From contig NW_023501037.1 of the NCBI RefSeq assembly GCF_014066305.1, forward strand, positions 1,674,501 through 1,738,500: a DNA stretch of 64,000 nucleotides. The letters run 5' to 3'. The notes under the pieces are model-generated. The model had not been told where the DNA came from. It saw only the letters and a list, made by a program, of their open reading frames with translations, and ran no database searches. This DNA is from Letharia columbiana (taxonomy: Eukaryota; Ascomycota; Lecanoromycetes; Lecanorales; Parmeliaceae). Shown piece by piece: positions 35,928 to 47,500 of this stretch (the stretch's first letter is position 1; every line of letters begins with the position of its first letter). Position numbers and translations under genes: made by a program.

Positions 35928-36172
35928 TACTTTAGTTATTTAGTGTTAAACTTACTTTAATTACTTAACTCTAACTTTACTTTAATTATTTAATATTAAA
36001 CTTACTTTAACTATCTAACTTAGACTTTACTTTAATTACTTAACGCTAAACTTACTTTAAACTTTATCTTAACTATTTAACGCTAAAACTTACTTTAATT
36101 ATTTAACTCGAACTTTACTTTAACTACTTAACTCAAACTTTACTTCAGCTACCCAACACTAAACTCTAGCGA
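35928..36172 (+). repeat. Minisatellite in Copia-4 3' UTR (~26 bp, ~9 units)
   Basis: Unit ACTTTAATTACTTAACGCTAA with variants. Copia-2 and Copia-3 have about two units at the same place (CTAGCTATCCGGCACTAACT), so it has expanded in this copy. Confidence 0.8.
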
Positions 36173-36278
36173 AAATCGACTAAATCATTTTTATCTTATC
36201 TACCCAATTTTAACACCGTTAGCGTTAAACTTTATATCTATTAAATTTCGCGTATAAAAGGATATATGCGAAGGGGAG

Positions 36279-36437
36279 TGTTAAAATTCGAATTACGTAA
36301 CTCTTGGCGTCTTGGCGTCTTGGCGATTACGTAATATAATTATATGATACGCCTTAGTATATCCGTATCTAGTCGCTCTTTTCTTTCATAGAACTCTATA
36401 ATCAATACAACTAAGTATTCTACCTCATATTTTAACA
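36279..36437 (+). repeat. 3' LTR of Copia-4 (159 bp)
   Basis: TGTTAAAATTCG start and TATTTTAACA end. It is about 10 bp longer than the 149-bp form because GTCTTGGC is duplicated. Confidence 0.85.
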
Positions 36438-39400
36438 ATAGCGTTTAAGTTTTTTCTAAATTAAATCGAATATAGAAATTATATTTATATTAGATTTTAT
36501 AGCGATTATAATTTCGAGTATAATAATTATAATATATATATCTTTTAATTTATTAAAGAAATTATTTAAAAAGATATTATATCTAATAACTTCTAAATAA
36601 ATAATAAATTTAAATATTTTAATTAAATAATATAATATAAGATTAATATTATATTTAAAGAAAGTAAATTATTATAAAAATATTAATCGAAATTTACGTA
36701 AATTTCTAATTATTTATATAATCTATAATTAATATTAAAAAGAAATATTATCTCTTATAAAATCTTTATAAACTATTTATTTAATATTTTATATCTTTAA
36801 ATTATTAAATAGACTAATTTATATTAAATATATTTATTAAATATCGATTAAATTAAATATAAGAATTACGTTTATAAGAGATACTTAATTAATTATAAAG
36901 TTAATCGATTTTATTATATATTAATATTAAATAGTAAAATTTAAATCTATTTAAATATAATTTAAATTAATAATATTTCTTTTAAGCTAATTTTATTTAA
37001 GCTTAATCTTACTAAAAAAAGAGAGATTAATAATTAAAATCTATTTAAAAATAGAAATAAGCGTTATATAAATATATTATAAAAGACTATATATAAGTTA
37101 TTAATTATCTCTTTAATATTAATTTTAAAAAAGAGAGCCTCGAAAAGAATAAGGCGGAAAATATCTATCGAAGTGGTAATTACCTTAACTAAAGTCATTA
37201 GAAGAGAATTTATCACTATCATATAAATTTCTATTAAAGAAATATCTCCACAAGCACCGCCGTAAGTATCTTCAAAAATATATTCAGAGGAAATAAAATC
37301 GAAATTATTTAAAACTCTAAGCGAAAACACGCTTATAAGATCTATTTTAATAGCTCTATAAGTCTTAATAAAGTCTATAACTAGATTTATAACTAATTAA
37401 TAGTCTTTTTTAAAATAATCTAAGCGATATAAAGTTCTTAGAGCTTATCGCGATCTTTCGCTAGATCTACTTATCTTTTTAATTAAAGCTAACGCTTTTA
37501 AGCTATTTAAGTCTTAAATATATTAAGAGATAATAGCGAATAAATATCGGAAAATAAAATAGAAATTTATTATATAAAAAGAAGTTAACTTTTTTATAGT
37601 TAACGATACTTAAATCTTAATAAATCTACTTTTAAATATATATACTCTAAATAATAAATAGATTTATAAATTGAAATAAGACTTTATTAGAGAGATTATA
37701 TAATATAAAGCTTAATAAATAATTTATAATTTTAAATAGCGCGAAGATATAGATTTTAATAAGATTTTCGCTTTTATAATTAAGTCTATAAATTATAAAG
37801 TAATTTTTATTTTAATAATAATCCTCGATTAGAAATTAAAGTAAATAAATATTAAAATTACTTTTTTCTATAATAATATAAAGAAAATTATCTATATAAT
37901 ATAATTTATAAATTTTAAAATTAATAATAAATATAAGATATATAAGCTAAAGAAGGCGCTATATAATTTAAAGTAATCTTCGAAAGTCTAATATAATATT
38001 CTCTTTATATATTTAAAGAAATTAAACTTTAAATCTATTATAATTAATTTCTTAATCTTTATTAATAATATTATAATTATTATAATTTATATAAATAATA
38101 TTCTCTTAACTAATCTTAATAAAATAGAAATTTAAGATATTAAAAATAAGCTTAATAATTACTTCGAAATAACTAATTTAAAATTATACGCCTATTATCT
38201 AAATATAACTATTATTAGAGATTATATTAATTATATTATTTAACTTAATTAGATAAGATATATTAAAAAGTTTCTTACTAAATATAATATATAGAAATTT
38301 AAAGATATATTTATTCTTATAGATATCGAAAGATATTAGATATTCGAAGAGAACTTTTAAATCTTCGAAATTTCTTATATTAAATATTAATTAATAATAA
38401 AATTATTAATATATATAATACTCGATATAAGATTAGATATTATATTTATAATCTTAATAATATTTTAATATAATTTAAATTTTAATAAAGTCTATTAAAA
38501 AGCGGTTAAGCGAATCTTTTATTATTTTAAATAAATTATTAACTATTAATTTATCTTTAGAGAAGATCTAAAATCTCTAAGCGGCTATATTAATATTAAT
38601 TAAATTAATAATTAAAATACCCGTCGCTTTATATTTAAATATATATTTAATATTAATAGCGGGGCTATTAATTAATTATCGAAGTAATAATTTATTATAA
38701 TACTCTTAATTTATAAGATTAAATATATTAATTAAATATAAGCTATTAAAGAAGTAATTTAATTATATAATTTATTAAATTAATTTAATTCTAGCGATAA
38801 ATAAATATAAGTGATAATTATTTTTTATAATAATTAAGACGTTATAGTATTAACTAAAAATTCTTAGTTTTATACTTATATTAAATATATTAATATTTAA
38901 TATTATTATATATAAGAATAAGTTATTACTAAAAACGTCGCTTTAAACTACGTCTTTATCGATTAATAGATAATTAATAATCTTATTAAGGCTCTTAATA
39001 AAAATAAGTTTAAGAGATTTTATTAATTTATTAAATTAAAATATCGCTTATAACTATAGCTTAATAGTCTTAATATGAAGTTATCTACTTTAGAAAAGTT
39101 ATTTTATTAATTCTTATATTATAGATAATCGACTTAAGTCGCCCGCTAAGCCGCTATATTAAATTTAATACTCTATAAACTCGCTATTCTATATCGAAAT
39201 AGCTATTTCTTTAGCGCTATTACCGCTATCGTTATTAAAACTTTTAAAACTCTTTTAAAAATTTATATCTATTCGTTATTAATATCTCGAGTATTACATC
39301 TTCAAATTACTATTATAGCTACTATTATTAAGAATTAATTATTTAAAATAGCCTCTATAGAGCTTTATAGCCGGCGTATATAGCTGGAATTTCTTTTAAT

Positions 39401-39993
39401 TATTTTATTCAGCCACTTCTATAAATATCCTCCGACCTCGAATTAATCGATTTTTAATATATATTAGATAGCCTAAAAATAAAATTTTTAAAAAACCGCT
39501 TTTTAATAAAAAGTAAAATTTAAGTTATATTTAAATAAAGGCCATCATTTAATATAATCGTTTTCAGATTTCAACTTTTTATTTTATCTACTCTATTTTA
39601 AATATCGCGAACTTTAAATCTCATATTTTTTCGATTTCATCCGCATAGAGAGAATAGAAATATAAGAGATATATTTTTACGCTAACTACTCGATACTAAC
39701 TTATCTTAACTATTCGATATTAATTTAGTCTTACTATTCGACGCTAGTCCTATCTTATCTACTTAGTTTTAAATCTATTAATATTAAACTTTATATTTAC
39801 TAGATTTCGCTTATAAAAGAATATATGCGAAGAAGAGTATTAAAATTCGAATTATATAACTCTTAGCGTCTTAGCGATTATATAACTACGTCCGTCACGT
39901 AATACGCCTTAGCGCGCCCATATCAAGTCGCTCTCTTCTTTTATAGAACTTCATAGTTAATATAACTAAGTATCCTACCTTCATATTTTAATA
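36438..39993 (+). mobile_element. Copia-5, integrase to 3' LTR
   Basis: Starts in the integrase core directly at the Copia-4 LTR end (EYNNYN, then NNKFEYFN*II*, a RIPped QQNGxAERLNRTI). Reverse transcriptase YINNILL is near 38085-38110, RNase H near 38580-38900, and the 3' LTR is at 39838-39993. It is the closest relative of Copia-3 and gives the empty site for the TRIM (near 38510). No open frame survives. Confidence 0.8.
39838..39993 (+). repeat. 3' LTR of Copia-5 (156 bp)
   Basis: TATTAAAATTCG start after purine tract GCGAAGAAGAG, and TATTTTAATA end. More RIPped than the Copia-2 LTRs. Confidence 0.8.
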
Positions 39994-40113
39994 CTATTAT
40001 CTTATTTCTTAATACTTATAACTTCTTTATTCTATTATTTATAGCGAATATCTCCTCCTCCTTAATAAAGTTATTCTTAATCTTTTAATAAATTTTAAAA
40101 AAATATTTATATA

Positions 40114-41616
40114 CGAGTAAAGGCCTATGAATTAAATTCATAACCATTTTTTTTTGATTAGGGCTGTCGAGTAAATTTTGATAAGCGATCTTTGATGAGC
40201 GATATCTGAATTCCTTGCTTATAAATATCTATAAGACTAAATTTAGTAATTCTTTTTTTATCTGAAAGCCCACATTACGTTCTATAGTTTAAACAAAAAA
40301 TTCTAAAATTTTAATAGAAAACAAAAAAGTTATTCTAAAATCAAATAATGTGCACCTGTTTTTTGATCAGGGCTGTGGAGCGAACTTTGGTGAGCGATAT
40401 TTGAATTCCTTGCGCTTTAATAATTATAAGACCAAATTTTGAAATTTTCTCATTATCGAAAAGCGCAAGTTTCGAGCTATAATTTAAAAAAAGAATCTTA
40501 AAATTTTATTAGAAAATAGTAAAGTTATTAAAGGGTTAAAAGTAGAGAGAGAGATTTTTAATAATTGCGGATACTAATTTATTTACCCGCGATAACTTAG
40601 CCGGTCTAACCAAAGAGCGTAGATCTAACGAATTAATGATTGACTGCACATACAAATTCAAGGTTTTCTAGTTTAGTTCTATCTTATTCTTTTAGATAGC
40701 TATTACGCGTATAGCCTCTACTTAATAAACGTATAGCCTCTATCTACTAGACGTATAACCCTTCTAATCGAGTTAGCGGCCGCGCGGAAGCTAATAAAAT
40801 CTAATTGAAAATAATAAAGAACTCGTATCTAGTCTCTATCGAATATCTTTATAGTAGAATATAGTAGTAAAATTAACTCTCACTCTATCGCTCGCTTATA
40901 TTCCTCGCTTAATAGATAAGAATTAGAGCGTATATCTATATCTATCTCTATATCTATCTCTATACTATAAGCGTTATAATAAAGAAGTTTACGATCGCTA
41001 TAGTAGTTATCTCGATAACTAGATATTATATAAGAAGAGTAACGAGGTAAATAAGCTAAATAGACTATAAGAGAAGAATAGCGAGGTAATATTATATAAG
41101 AATAGCGAGATAGTATTATATAGATTTATATATAGAGTAATAAGATTATATTTAATATATTTTAAATATAGAAAGATTAGCTAGTTAATAGATAGTAAAT
41201 ATTTAAGTATAATAGATATATTTTTAATAGTAAGTAGAGAGAGTAGCTAGTTAATTAACTATCGCTATAGAGAAATTATTTAAAAATCTCACTAATCGAC
41301 GAATTAAACCTATTCGATATTATAAATCTATAGAAAGAGATATAGAGAGACTTATCCTACTACTATTAAGTATCTTCATAAGAATCTCGAAGAGACTAGA
41401 TACGAGTTCTTTATTATTTTCGATTAGTATTCGTTAGCCTATACGAATTCTTTACTATTTTCGGTTAGTGTTTATTAGCTTTCGCGCGGTCGCTAACTCG
41501 ATTAGGGGGACTGTACGCCTAGTAGATAGAGACTATATATCTACTAAGTAGAGACTATATACTTACTAAGTAGAGGCTATACGCGTAATAGCTACCTTCT
41601 TTTATATATACTAATT
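40114..41616 (-). repeat. R1 repeat copy d, split by the mini-MULE
   Basis: Complement of R1 with both modules and the terminal palindrome, lightly RIPped (AATGTGCACCTG, GGGCTGTGGAGCG retained). It is interrupted after TCTTATTCTTTT at 40693 and resumes with TCTTTTATATATACTAATT at 41598. About 600 bp without the insertion. Confidence 0.75.
40694..41597. mobile_element. Mini-MULE: 904-bp internal-deletion derivative
   Basis: TIR ends AGATAGCTATTACGCGTATAG and its complement, with the same 22-bp subterminal units and GCGGCCGCG core as the MULE. The 6-bp duplication TCTTTT flanks it at 40688-40693 and 41598-41603. R1c at about 26570-26595 is the empty site with one TCTTTT. The interior matches both MULE end regions (e.g. 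5161-5700) but lacks transposase. A ~50-bp stretch near the right TIR (TATTTTCGRTTAGT) is duplicated. Confidence 0.85.
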
Positions 41617-43449
41617 AAAAAGAATAATATTATTTTAATAAAAAAATATTAACTATTTATATAAGCGAACTCTACTATTAATAGTTATTTCGCTTAAATA
41701 TTTTACTTATCGTTAGCGAATATATATAAGAAGTATTTTAATATCTAATTTTATCGCTTAATCTATCTATCGATTTACGAATAAAAAATAATATTTAGAT
41801 ATTATTTAATTTTAAAATAAAAGTAAACGATAGATTAGAAGCTATTAATAAATATAGAGTCTCTATTATTAATAATATCGTTTAATATACTATAGTAATA
41901 TACTATTTTAAAATAAAATACTTTCGCTAGCTAAATAATATCGATTATAATAGATATAGAAATATATCTTATTATTTTTATAAATCGATTTACTATAACT
42001 AGAATAATATTATAAATAATACTCTTATACTTACTCGCTAATAAGTCGATAATAAAGTCTATAGAAATTTTCTTTTATAATTTAATAGCGATAGAAAGTA
42101 AGCTATAGAGACGATATCGCGAAGTTTTAATTCGCTAATAAATATTATATATCTTAATATAGTCGATAATTTACTTTAAGCTCTTATTTTAATAATATTT
42201 ATAAATAAGTAGTTTATATATCTTTATAGCGTTAAAGTATTTAAATAATAAATTATTATAATATTTATTAATAAGCTCTTTTTTTAAGATTTTATTTTTA
42301 GAAATATAAAGATAATTATTATATCTTAATAATTCCTCGAAATCTAAGATTTATATTTAATTATATACGCGATATTTAATCGCTAGCTTATTAATATTAA
42401 TTTAAAAAGAGTTTACTTAATTATTATAAGCTTATAAATCTCGAATTAATATTTTTATTAGTCTTTAAAATACGTTATAAGTAATCTCTTATATAACCTT
42501 AGACTCTCTTTTAGAAATAATTATTTAGATACTAGTAATATAGAATATAAGCGTTATTATCGCTATAATCTTTTTATTTCTTTATAATAACTCGCCGCTA
42601 GTTTAAAGTATAAATTTATTCTATAGTATTAATAGTAGTTTAATATTTAATAATAATGTTTTTTATAGTTAAAGCGTTATAATAGCGGGTTAATAAAGTT
42701 TAATTTATTTATTTAATAAAAAATCTTAAAATTATAAATAGCTAACTTTAGCGTTTAATAGACTTATTTAAAATTTAATTTATTTTATTTTATAAATCTT
42801 TTAAGATTATTATAATTTATTAGAATTTTAATATAAAATATATTATCTTCTAGATAATAATATTATTATTTTATAAATACTATAATAGCGAATAGCTCTT
42901 AATTATAAATCTTATAGTTTTACTCTATAAATTTTTTTTTTTAGATTAAAATATTACTAATTATTAATAATTATTTTTATTTAATTATAAAAGTATAATT
43001 TTTATATTAAAATTAAAAGCGTCGATTTTAAAATATAGCTTTAAATTTAAATTATAAAAGTATAGAAATAGTATAGTTATAAAAGTGCTTTAAAGCTATT
43101 AGAACGTTGGCTTAGCGCTATTTATTTACTTTAATAATCTAAGTTTTTTATTATTCTTACTCTCTTTAAGTAAGTTAATAAGTAATATTATTATATTAAA
43201 ATAGTTATAAATAAATCGCTAATAAAAATTAATAAAGTCTAAAAAGACTTATATATCTCGATAATTTTTTAATTTTAACTACTTTTTAATAATAGTAATA
43301 CGTTTTTAATCTATCGCGATATCTTTAATAAATATAATAAACTCTAAAAACTTAATCTACCTATTCGATATAGAATTAATACTTTTTAGAATTAATATAT
43401 AGTTAAAACTAGCGTAGATATTTAAATACTTATTTATAATATTATTAAT

Positions 43450-43863
43450 ACTTTACTAGATTAATACTATAAATTAGAATATTATTTAAATATATTAAAT
43501 ATATTATATTTATTAGATTCGTAAAAACTTTATTAATATATATTTAAAAAATTATCGATATATTAATAAATCTAAAAGATATAATTAAATATTCGAAATA
43601 GTCGTAATAATTATAAAACGCTATTTTTTACTTATTATCTTCTTTAATTCGAATTTAATAATAGATATTCTTAAGATTTAGCTTTATAAAGATCTTAAAT
43701 TTATATAAGCGATTTAAAGTCTTAATAATTAGAGATAGCGAATATCGATTTTTAATAGTTATTATATTTAAGCTTCGATAATTAATATAAAAATAAAGCT
43801 TTTTATTCTTTTTAAGAATAAAAAAAATTAATATTTCGATTAAGAAAGTCGAATAACGAATTT
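43450..43863 (-). pseudogene. Gypsy reverse transcriptase relic
   Basis: One minus-strand frame reads FILKKNKKLYFYINYRSLN (from FVxKKDGxLRxCVDYRxLN), then IKNRYSLSLI, TLNRLYKFKIFIKLNLKN, K*KIAF (from EWKTAF), and FEYLIISFRFINIS (from FEYLVMPFGLTNAP). YLNNILIYS (from YLDDILIYS) ends it. Nearly every difference is a C-to-T or G-to-A change in the codon (CCT to TCT, GGA to AGA, CAA to TAA, GAC to AAC). No indel over this stretch. Confidence 0.9.
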
Positions 43864-44255
43864 AATTTTTTTAAAGAAAATTCTTTAGATAGCGTTATAA
43901 CTTTGTTAACTTCGTTTAAGATAGATTATATAAAAGACTATATAGCGATTTCTTATCGCTTTTAATCTTAATAATATAATTTCTCTACTTAAGCGTAAAT
44001 AAAATTTCTACTTTTTTATTAAAAAAAATATTATTAAACTCTAATAACTTTTAAGAGAGCTCTAAATTACGCTTATTTTTTAATTTATTTTATATTATTA
44101 TAGCGTATATAATCGCGAATATATTTAACTTTTATTCGATAATTCGAGTAAACTTAATTAATTCTTTAATTTATAATTTATTAGCGTTAATCTTAAATCG
44201 CTATTACTTCGTTACTAAATTTAATAATATTTATAGTTAATTTAATCTAAGTATA

Positions 44256-44938
44256 CTATCCTGGCCATTACTAAAGATATATTACCGTTATATAACGGTT
44301 CTATAACTAATAACCGATAAATAACCGATGTATCACCGACATACAACCGATACGAAACTCAATTCATACTCGTTAGAAGAACTGTTCTAACTCATAATTT
44401 CACATCGGTTGTTCAACGGTCACGTGACGGTCACGTGACGGTCACGTGACAGTTGTCGAACGGTTGTAGAACGGTTGTAGAACGGTTGTAGAACGGTTAT
44501 ACGATTCTTATAGAACTATAAATAATCTATATAATAACTAAAAATAAATTTTAATTTTAAAGTTCTTTATAGGGCTGAAAATTCGCTTAGTATATATAAG
44601 CTTAAATATCAACGCTAATAACTTAAAATTCGTTTTTTTCGAATTTTAGCGAAATTTTTATATTAGAAGATATATTATATAATACTACTAGCCTATTCGA
44701 GACTTAGTAAAAAAATAAAAATAAAAATATATTATTATAACGATTGTAGAACGGTTGTAGAACGGTTGTAAAACTATAACCGTTGTGGGTTCTAAGGGAA
44801 GAGGTCTATAGTTTACGACTGTTGTAAAACGGTTGTAAATCGGTTCTAGAACGGTTTTTCAACTAGCATAGAATCGTTATAATACCGTTTCACAACCGTA
44901 ATACGCTAGTTCTATAACTTTACAAACGGGCAGGACAG
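44256..44938 (-). mobile_element. MITE-B copy 2 (683 bp, inverted to copy 1)
   Basis: TA at 44254-44255 and 44939-44940. TIRs are CTATCCTGGCC and the complement of GGGCAGGACAG. Same internal units as copy 1 (CGGTTGTAGAA, three GGTCACGTGAC). Inserted in Gypsy-1. Confidence 0.85.
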
Positions 44939-45634
44939 TATTTAATATAATATTAAAGTCTTTTCAATTAATAATATAAAAGAGTATATTATACTCTCTA
45001 TTCTAATTTTAATTATTTATTAATTAATAATTTAATTAATACGCGCTATAATAATATATACTTTAATCGCTTAGCGCTTTTAATTATAATAAAATAGCGT
45101 TATAAAATTCTAAATTCTATTAAATTATAAACTTTTATAAAATTAAATTAATATATATTTTAATATCGAGTAAAGTAATAAGTTATCTCTATTTACTTTA
45201 AAGTTTTATCTATCTCTTTATAAGAATAGAAGAAACTACTTCTATTAATTATCGTTCTTATCTTATATCTAAAACGATTACGAGATCTAATCTTTTTTAT
45301 TAATACTATATCGATATTAACGATAAATAATTTATCGAAATCTAAATATTTAGATATCTAATAATTCTATTTATTATAATAAAAATAATTATTCTTCTTA
45401 TAATTAGAGTTAAAGAATTCGATTTTATATTTTATATTATTCTCTTAAATACGCGCTATTTTAACGTCGCTATTTAAAGTTAATTTAAACTTTAAAGTTT
45501 ACTTTTTTAAGAGCTTATTCTTAGTAAATCCCTTTAAAGACTTTAAATAAAAACTATCGCTAGAGTATACGCGTTTTAAAATCTTTTTCTATATAATAGC
45601 TTAAATAAGAATTTCTTCTTATTATCTTAATATA

Positions 45635-45661
45635 CAAGTAAAGATTCATAAATTAAATTCA
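45635..45661 (-). repeat. R1 terminal fragment g
   Basis: CAAGTAAAGATTCATAAATT and AATTCATAG match the R1 palindrome end only; the rest of R1 is absent. Confidence 0.5.
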
Positions 45662-47147
45662 TAGAGTTGAATTTTTCTAAGTTAAATCGAATTTTAGCCC
45701 TAGCCCTAAGTTAAATCGAACTCTAATTACTTACTATACGTTTTTAATTAACTTTAAAAATAGAGCTTATATATTAATAGGGCTTAAAAAAGTAATTAAA
45801 ATAAATAAAATTAATAAAATTAAGCGCGCTTAAAAATTAAAGAAATTTTTATTAAAAATTAATTTTAATAAAAACTTAAAGGTTAATTATTCTAATATTA
45901 AATTAAAATTAATAAAGAAACTTAATATATACTTACTCTCGCTATTAAAATATCTCTTATAATACGCTAGAGATTTAAATATATAAGAGAAGTCTTATTA
46001 AGTTTTAAGATTAACTCGATATAGTTTAGATCTTTATTTATAAAAAATTATTATCTATTAATACTCGAAATAATAGATAATATTTTATCGAAAAGTTAAA
46101 TAATTAATAAATAATAAAGATATTAAAATAATTTAAAAACGTCGTAATAATAAAGATCTATCTCTTATATATAGATATAATATTATATTATTAAAATTAT
46201 ATTAATTATCTTAATAATTAAAAGCTTTAATTATCTTCTTTAGAATTAATTTAATTAAAGTTTAAGATCGAGATTAATCGTAAGATTATTTATTTATTAT
46301 CGAGATATTTTATCTCTAAAATAAGTATTTACGCTAAGGCTTCTTTATAATAATAGAAATTTCTTTCCTCTTTCGCTTTTAAGATTAAAATTCTTATTTT
46401 TTTAATTAATATATTTTTATTAGCGATAATTAAGAACTATATAATTAATATTAAAGCTATTTTTTTTTAAATTATACTTCTCTTAATAATAATTAAAATA
46501 ATTAATTTCTAGCCTCTATTATAAATATTTTATAATTAAATAAATATAATATCTAGATACTCGCTATCTAATTCTTTAATATTTATAATATATAAATAAA
46601 GATATATTATTTTTTTATTTAGTATATCTTATATAGAAAAGCTAATAATATTTTAAAGATCTTAATAATAATATAATTTAATTAATTATATAGCGGCTTT
46701 AATAGTTTTAACTAAATATAATATATTTTAACTCGCTTTATATTATCTTAAATAGAAAGCGAAAACATCTAAGTAATAGCCTTTAACCTTCGAATTATAA
46801 ATAAATTATAATTATTTAAATCTAGAATAATTATTTTAAAATAAAAAATTTTTATATTAAGAAGATTAATAAAGTCTTTTATAATTATAATTACCTCTAT
46901 TATAATAGATATAAATATCTAAAAATAATCGTAATTATAGCGATAGATTATATTATTATTAAAATAATTATTAAGTATAATTTAAATTTATAATTTATTA
47001 AAATATAAAGATAGAATACTTAGTTATATTAATTATAGAGTTTTATAAAAGAAAAGAGTAATTTAATATAAACGCGCTAAGGTATATTATATAATATAAT
47101 TATATAATTATTAAGATATTAAAAGTTACATAATTCGAATTTTAATA
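45662..47147 (-). mobile_element. Copia-6, 5' end with LTR, divergent copy
   Basis: 5' LTR at 46996-47147 on the minus strand (152 bp), followed leftward by the PBS relic and a gag region similar to Copia-1 at about 9540-9840. Similarity fades toward 45.7 kb, where a 24-bp direct repeat TAAGTTAAATCGAA occurs twice (about 45679-45724). Truncated, with no pol seen. Confidence 0.6.
46996..47147 (-). repeat. 5' LTR of Copia-6 (152 bp)
   Basis: The complement starts TATTAAAATTCGAATTATG and ends TATTTTAATA. Heavily RIPped. Confidence 0.75.
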
Positions 47148-47349
47148 AACTCTATAATTAATATAGTTAAATATTTTATTTTATATTTTTATAAATTATA
47201 ATTTTAAACTTTACTCGATAACTATTATATTATAATTATTATTTATCTTTATAATTATAATTACTTTAAAATTTTTAATATTTATTTTATAATATTTAAA
47301 ATTTATTATATAAAGATTATTATAATTATAAAGATATTCTTTTAATTTT
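47148..47349 (+). mobile_element. Copia-7 fragment (LTR tail and leader)
   Basis: LTR tail (CTCTATAATTAATATAG to TATTTTTATA, ending 47193), then the leader as in Copia-2 at 14418-14560, cut at TTCTTTTAATTTTT by the Copia-8 LTR. Copia-6 appears to have inserted in its LTR. Confidence 0.6.
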
Positions 47350-47500
47350 TGTTGGAATTCGGATCACGTGACTCTTGGCGTCTTGGCGATCACGTGATAT
47401 AGTTACGTAATACGCCTTAGTATATTTATATCTAGTCGCTCTTTTCTTTTATAGAACTCTCTAGTTAATATAACTAAGTATTCTATCTTATATTTTAATA
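47350..47500 (+). repeat. 5' LTR of Copia-8 (151 bp)
   Basis: TGTTGGAATTCGGATCACG start and TATTTTAATA end. The first half is nearly free of RIP (GTGACTCTTGGCGTCTTGG) and the second half is RIPped. Confidence 0.85.

Larger units (their letters stand above)
34496..36437 (+). mobile_element. Copia-4, 3' half (RT end to 3' LTR)
   Basis: Begins inside the reverse transcriptase (DDILLANFNKIE, with unusually intact DD), then LESYIYYLNITIIRNY and RNase H relics to about 35440. The 3' UTR has an expanded minisatellite. The polypurine tract GCGAAGGGGAG precedes the 3' LTR at 36279-36437. The 5' half is replaced by R1e. The 3' end abuts the Copia-5 integrase, so Copia-4 probably inserted there. Confidence 0.8.
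41617..45630 (-). mobile_element. Gypsy-1, RIPped Gypsy-type retrotransposon relic split by MITE-B
   Basis: Minus-strand reverse transcriptase is unmistakable at 43450-43863. RNase H and integrase would follow toward 41.7 kb and protease/gag toward 45.6 kb, but these were not resolved. No LTRs found. It is bounded by the R1d tail on the left and an R1 terminal fragment near 45635-45661 on the right. MITE-B copy 2 sits at 44256-44938. Confidence 0.7.

Noticed and set aside
37064..37330. 88-codon minus-strand ORF
   Set aside because: Lies antisense within Copia-5 between integrase and RT; a chance open frame.
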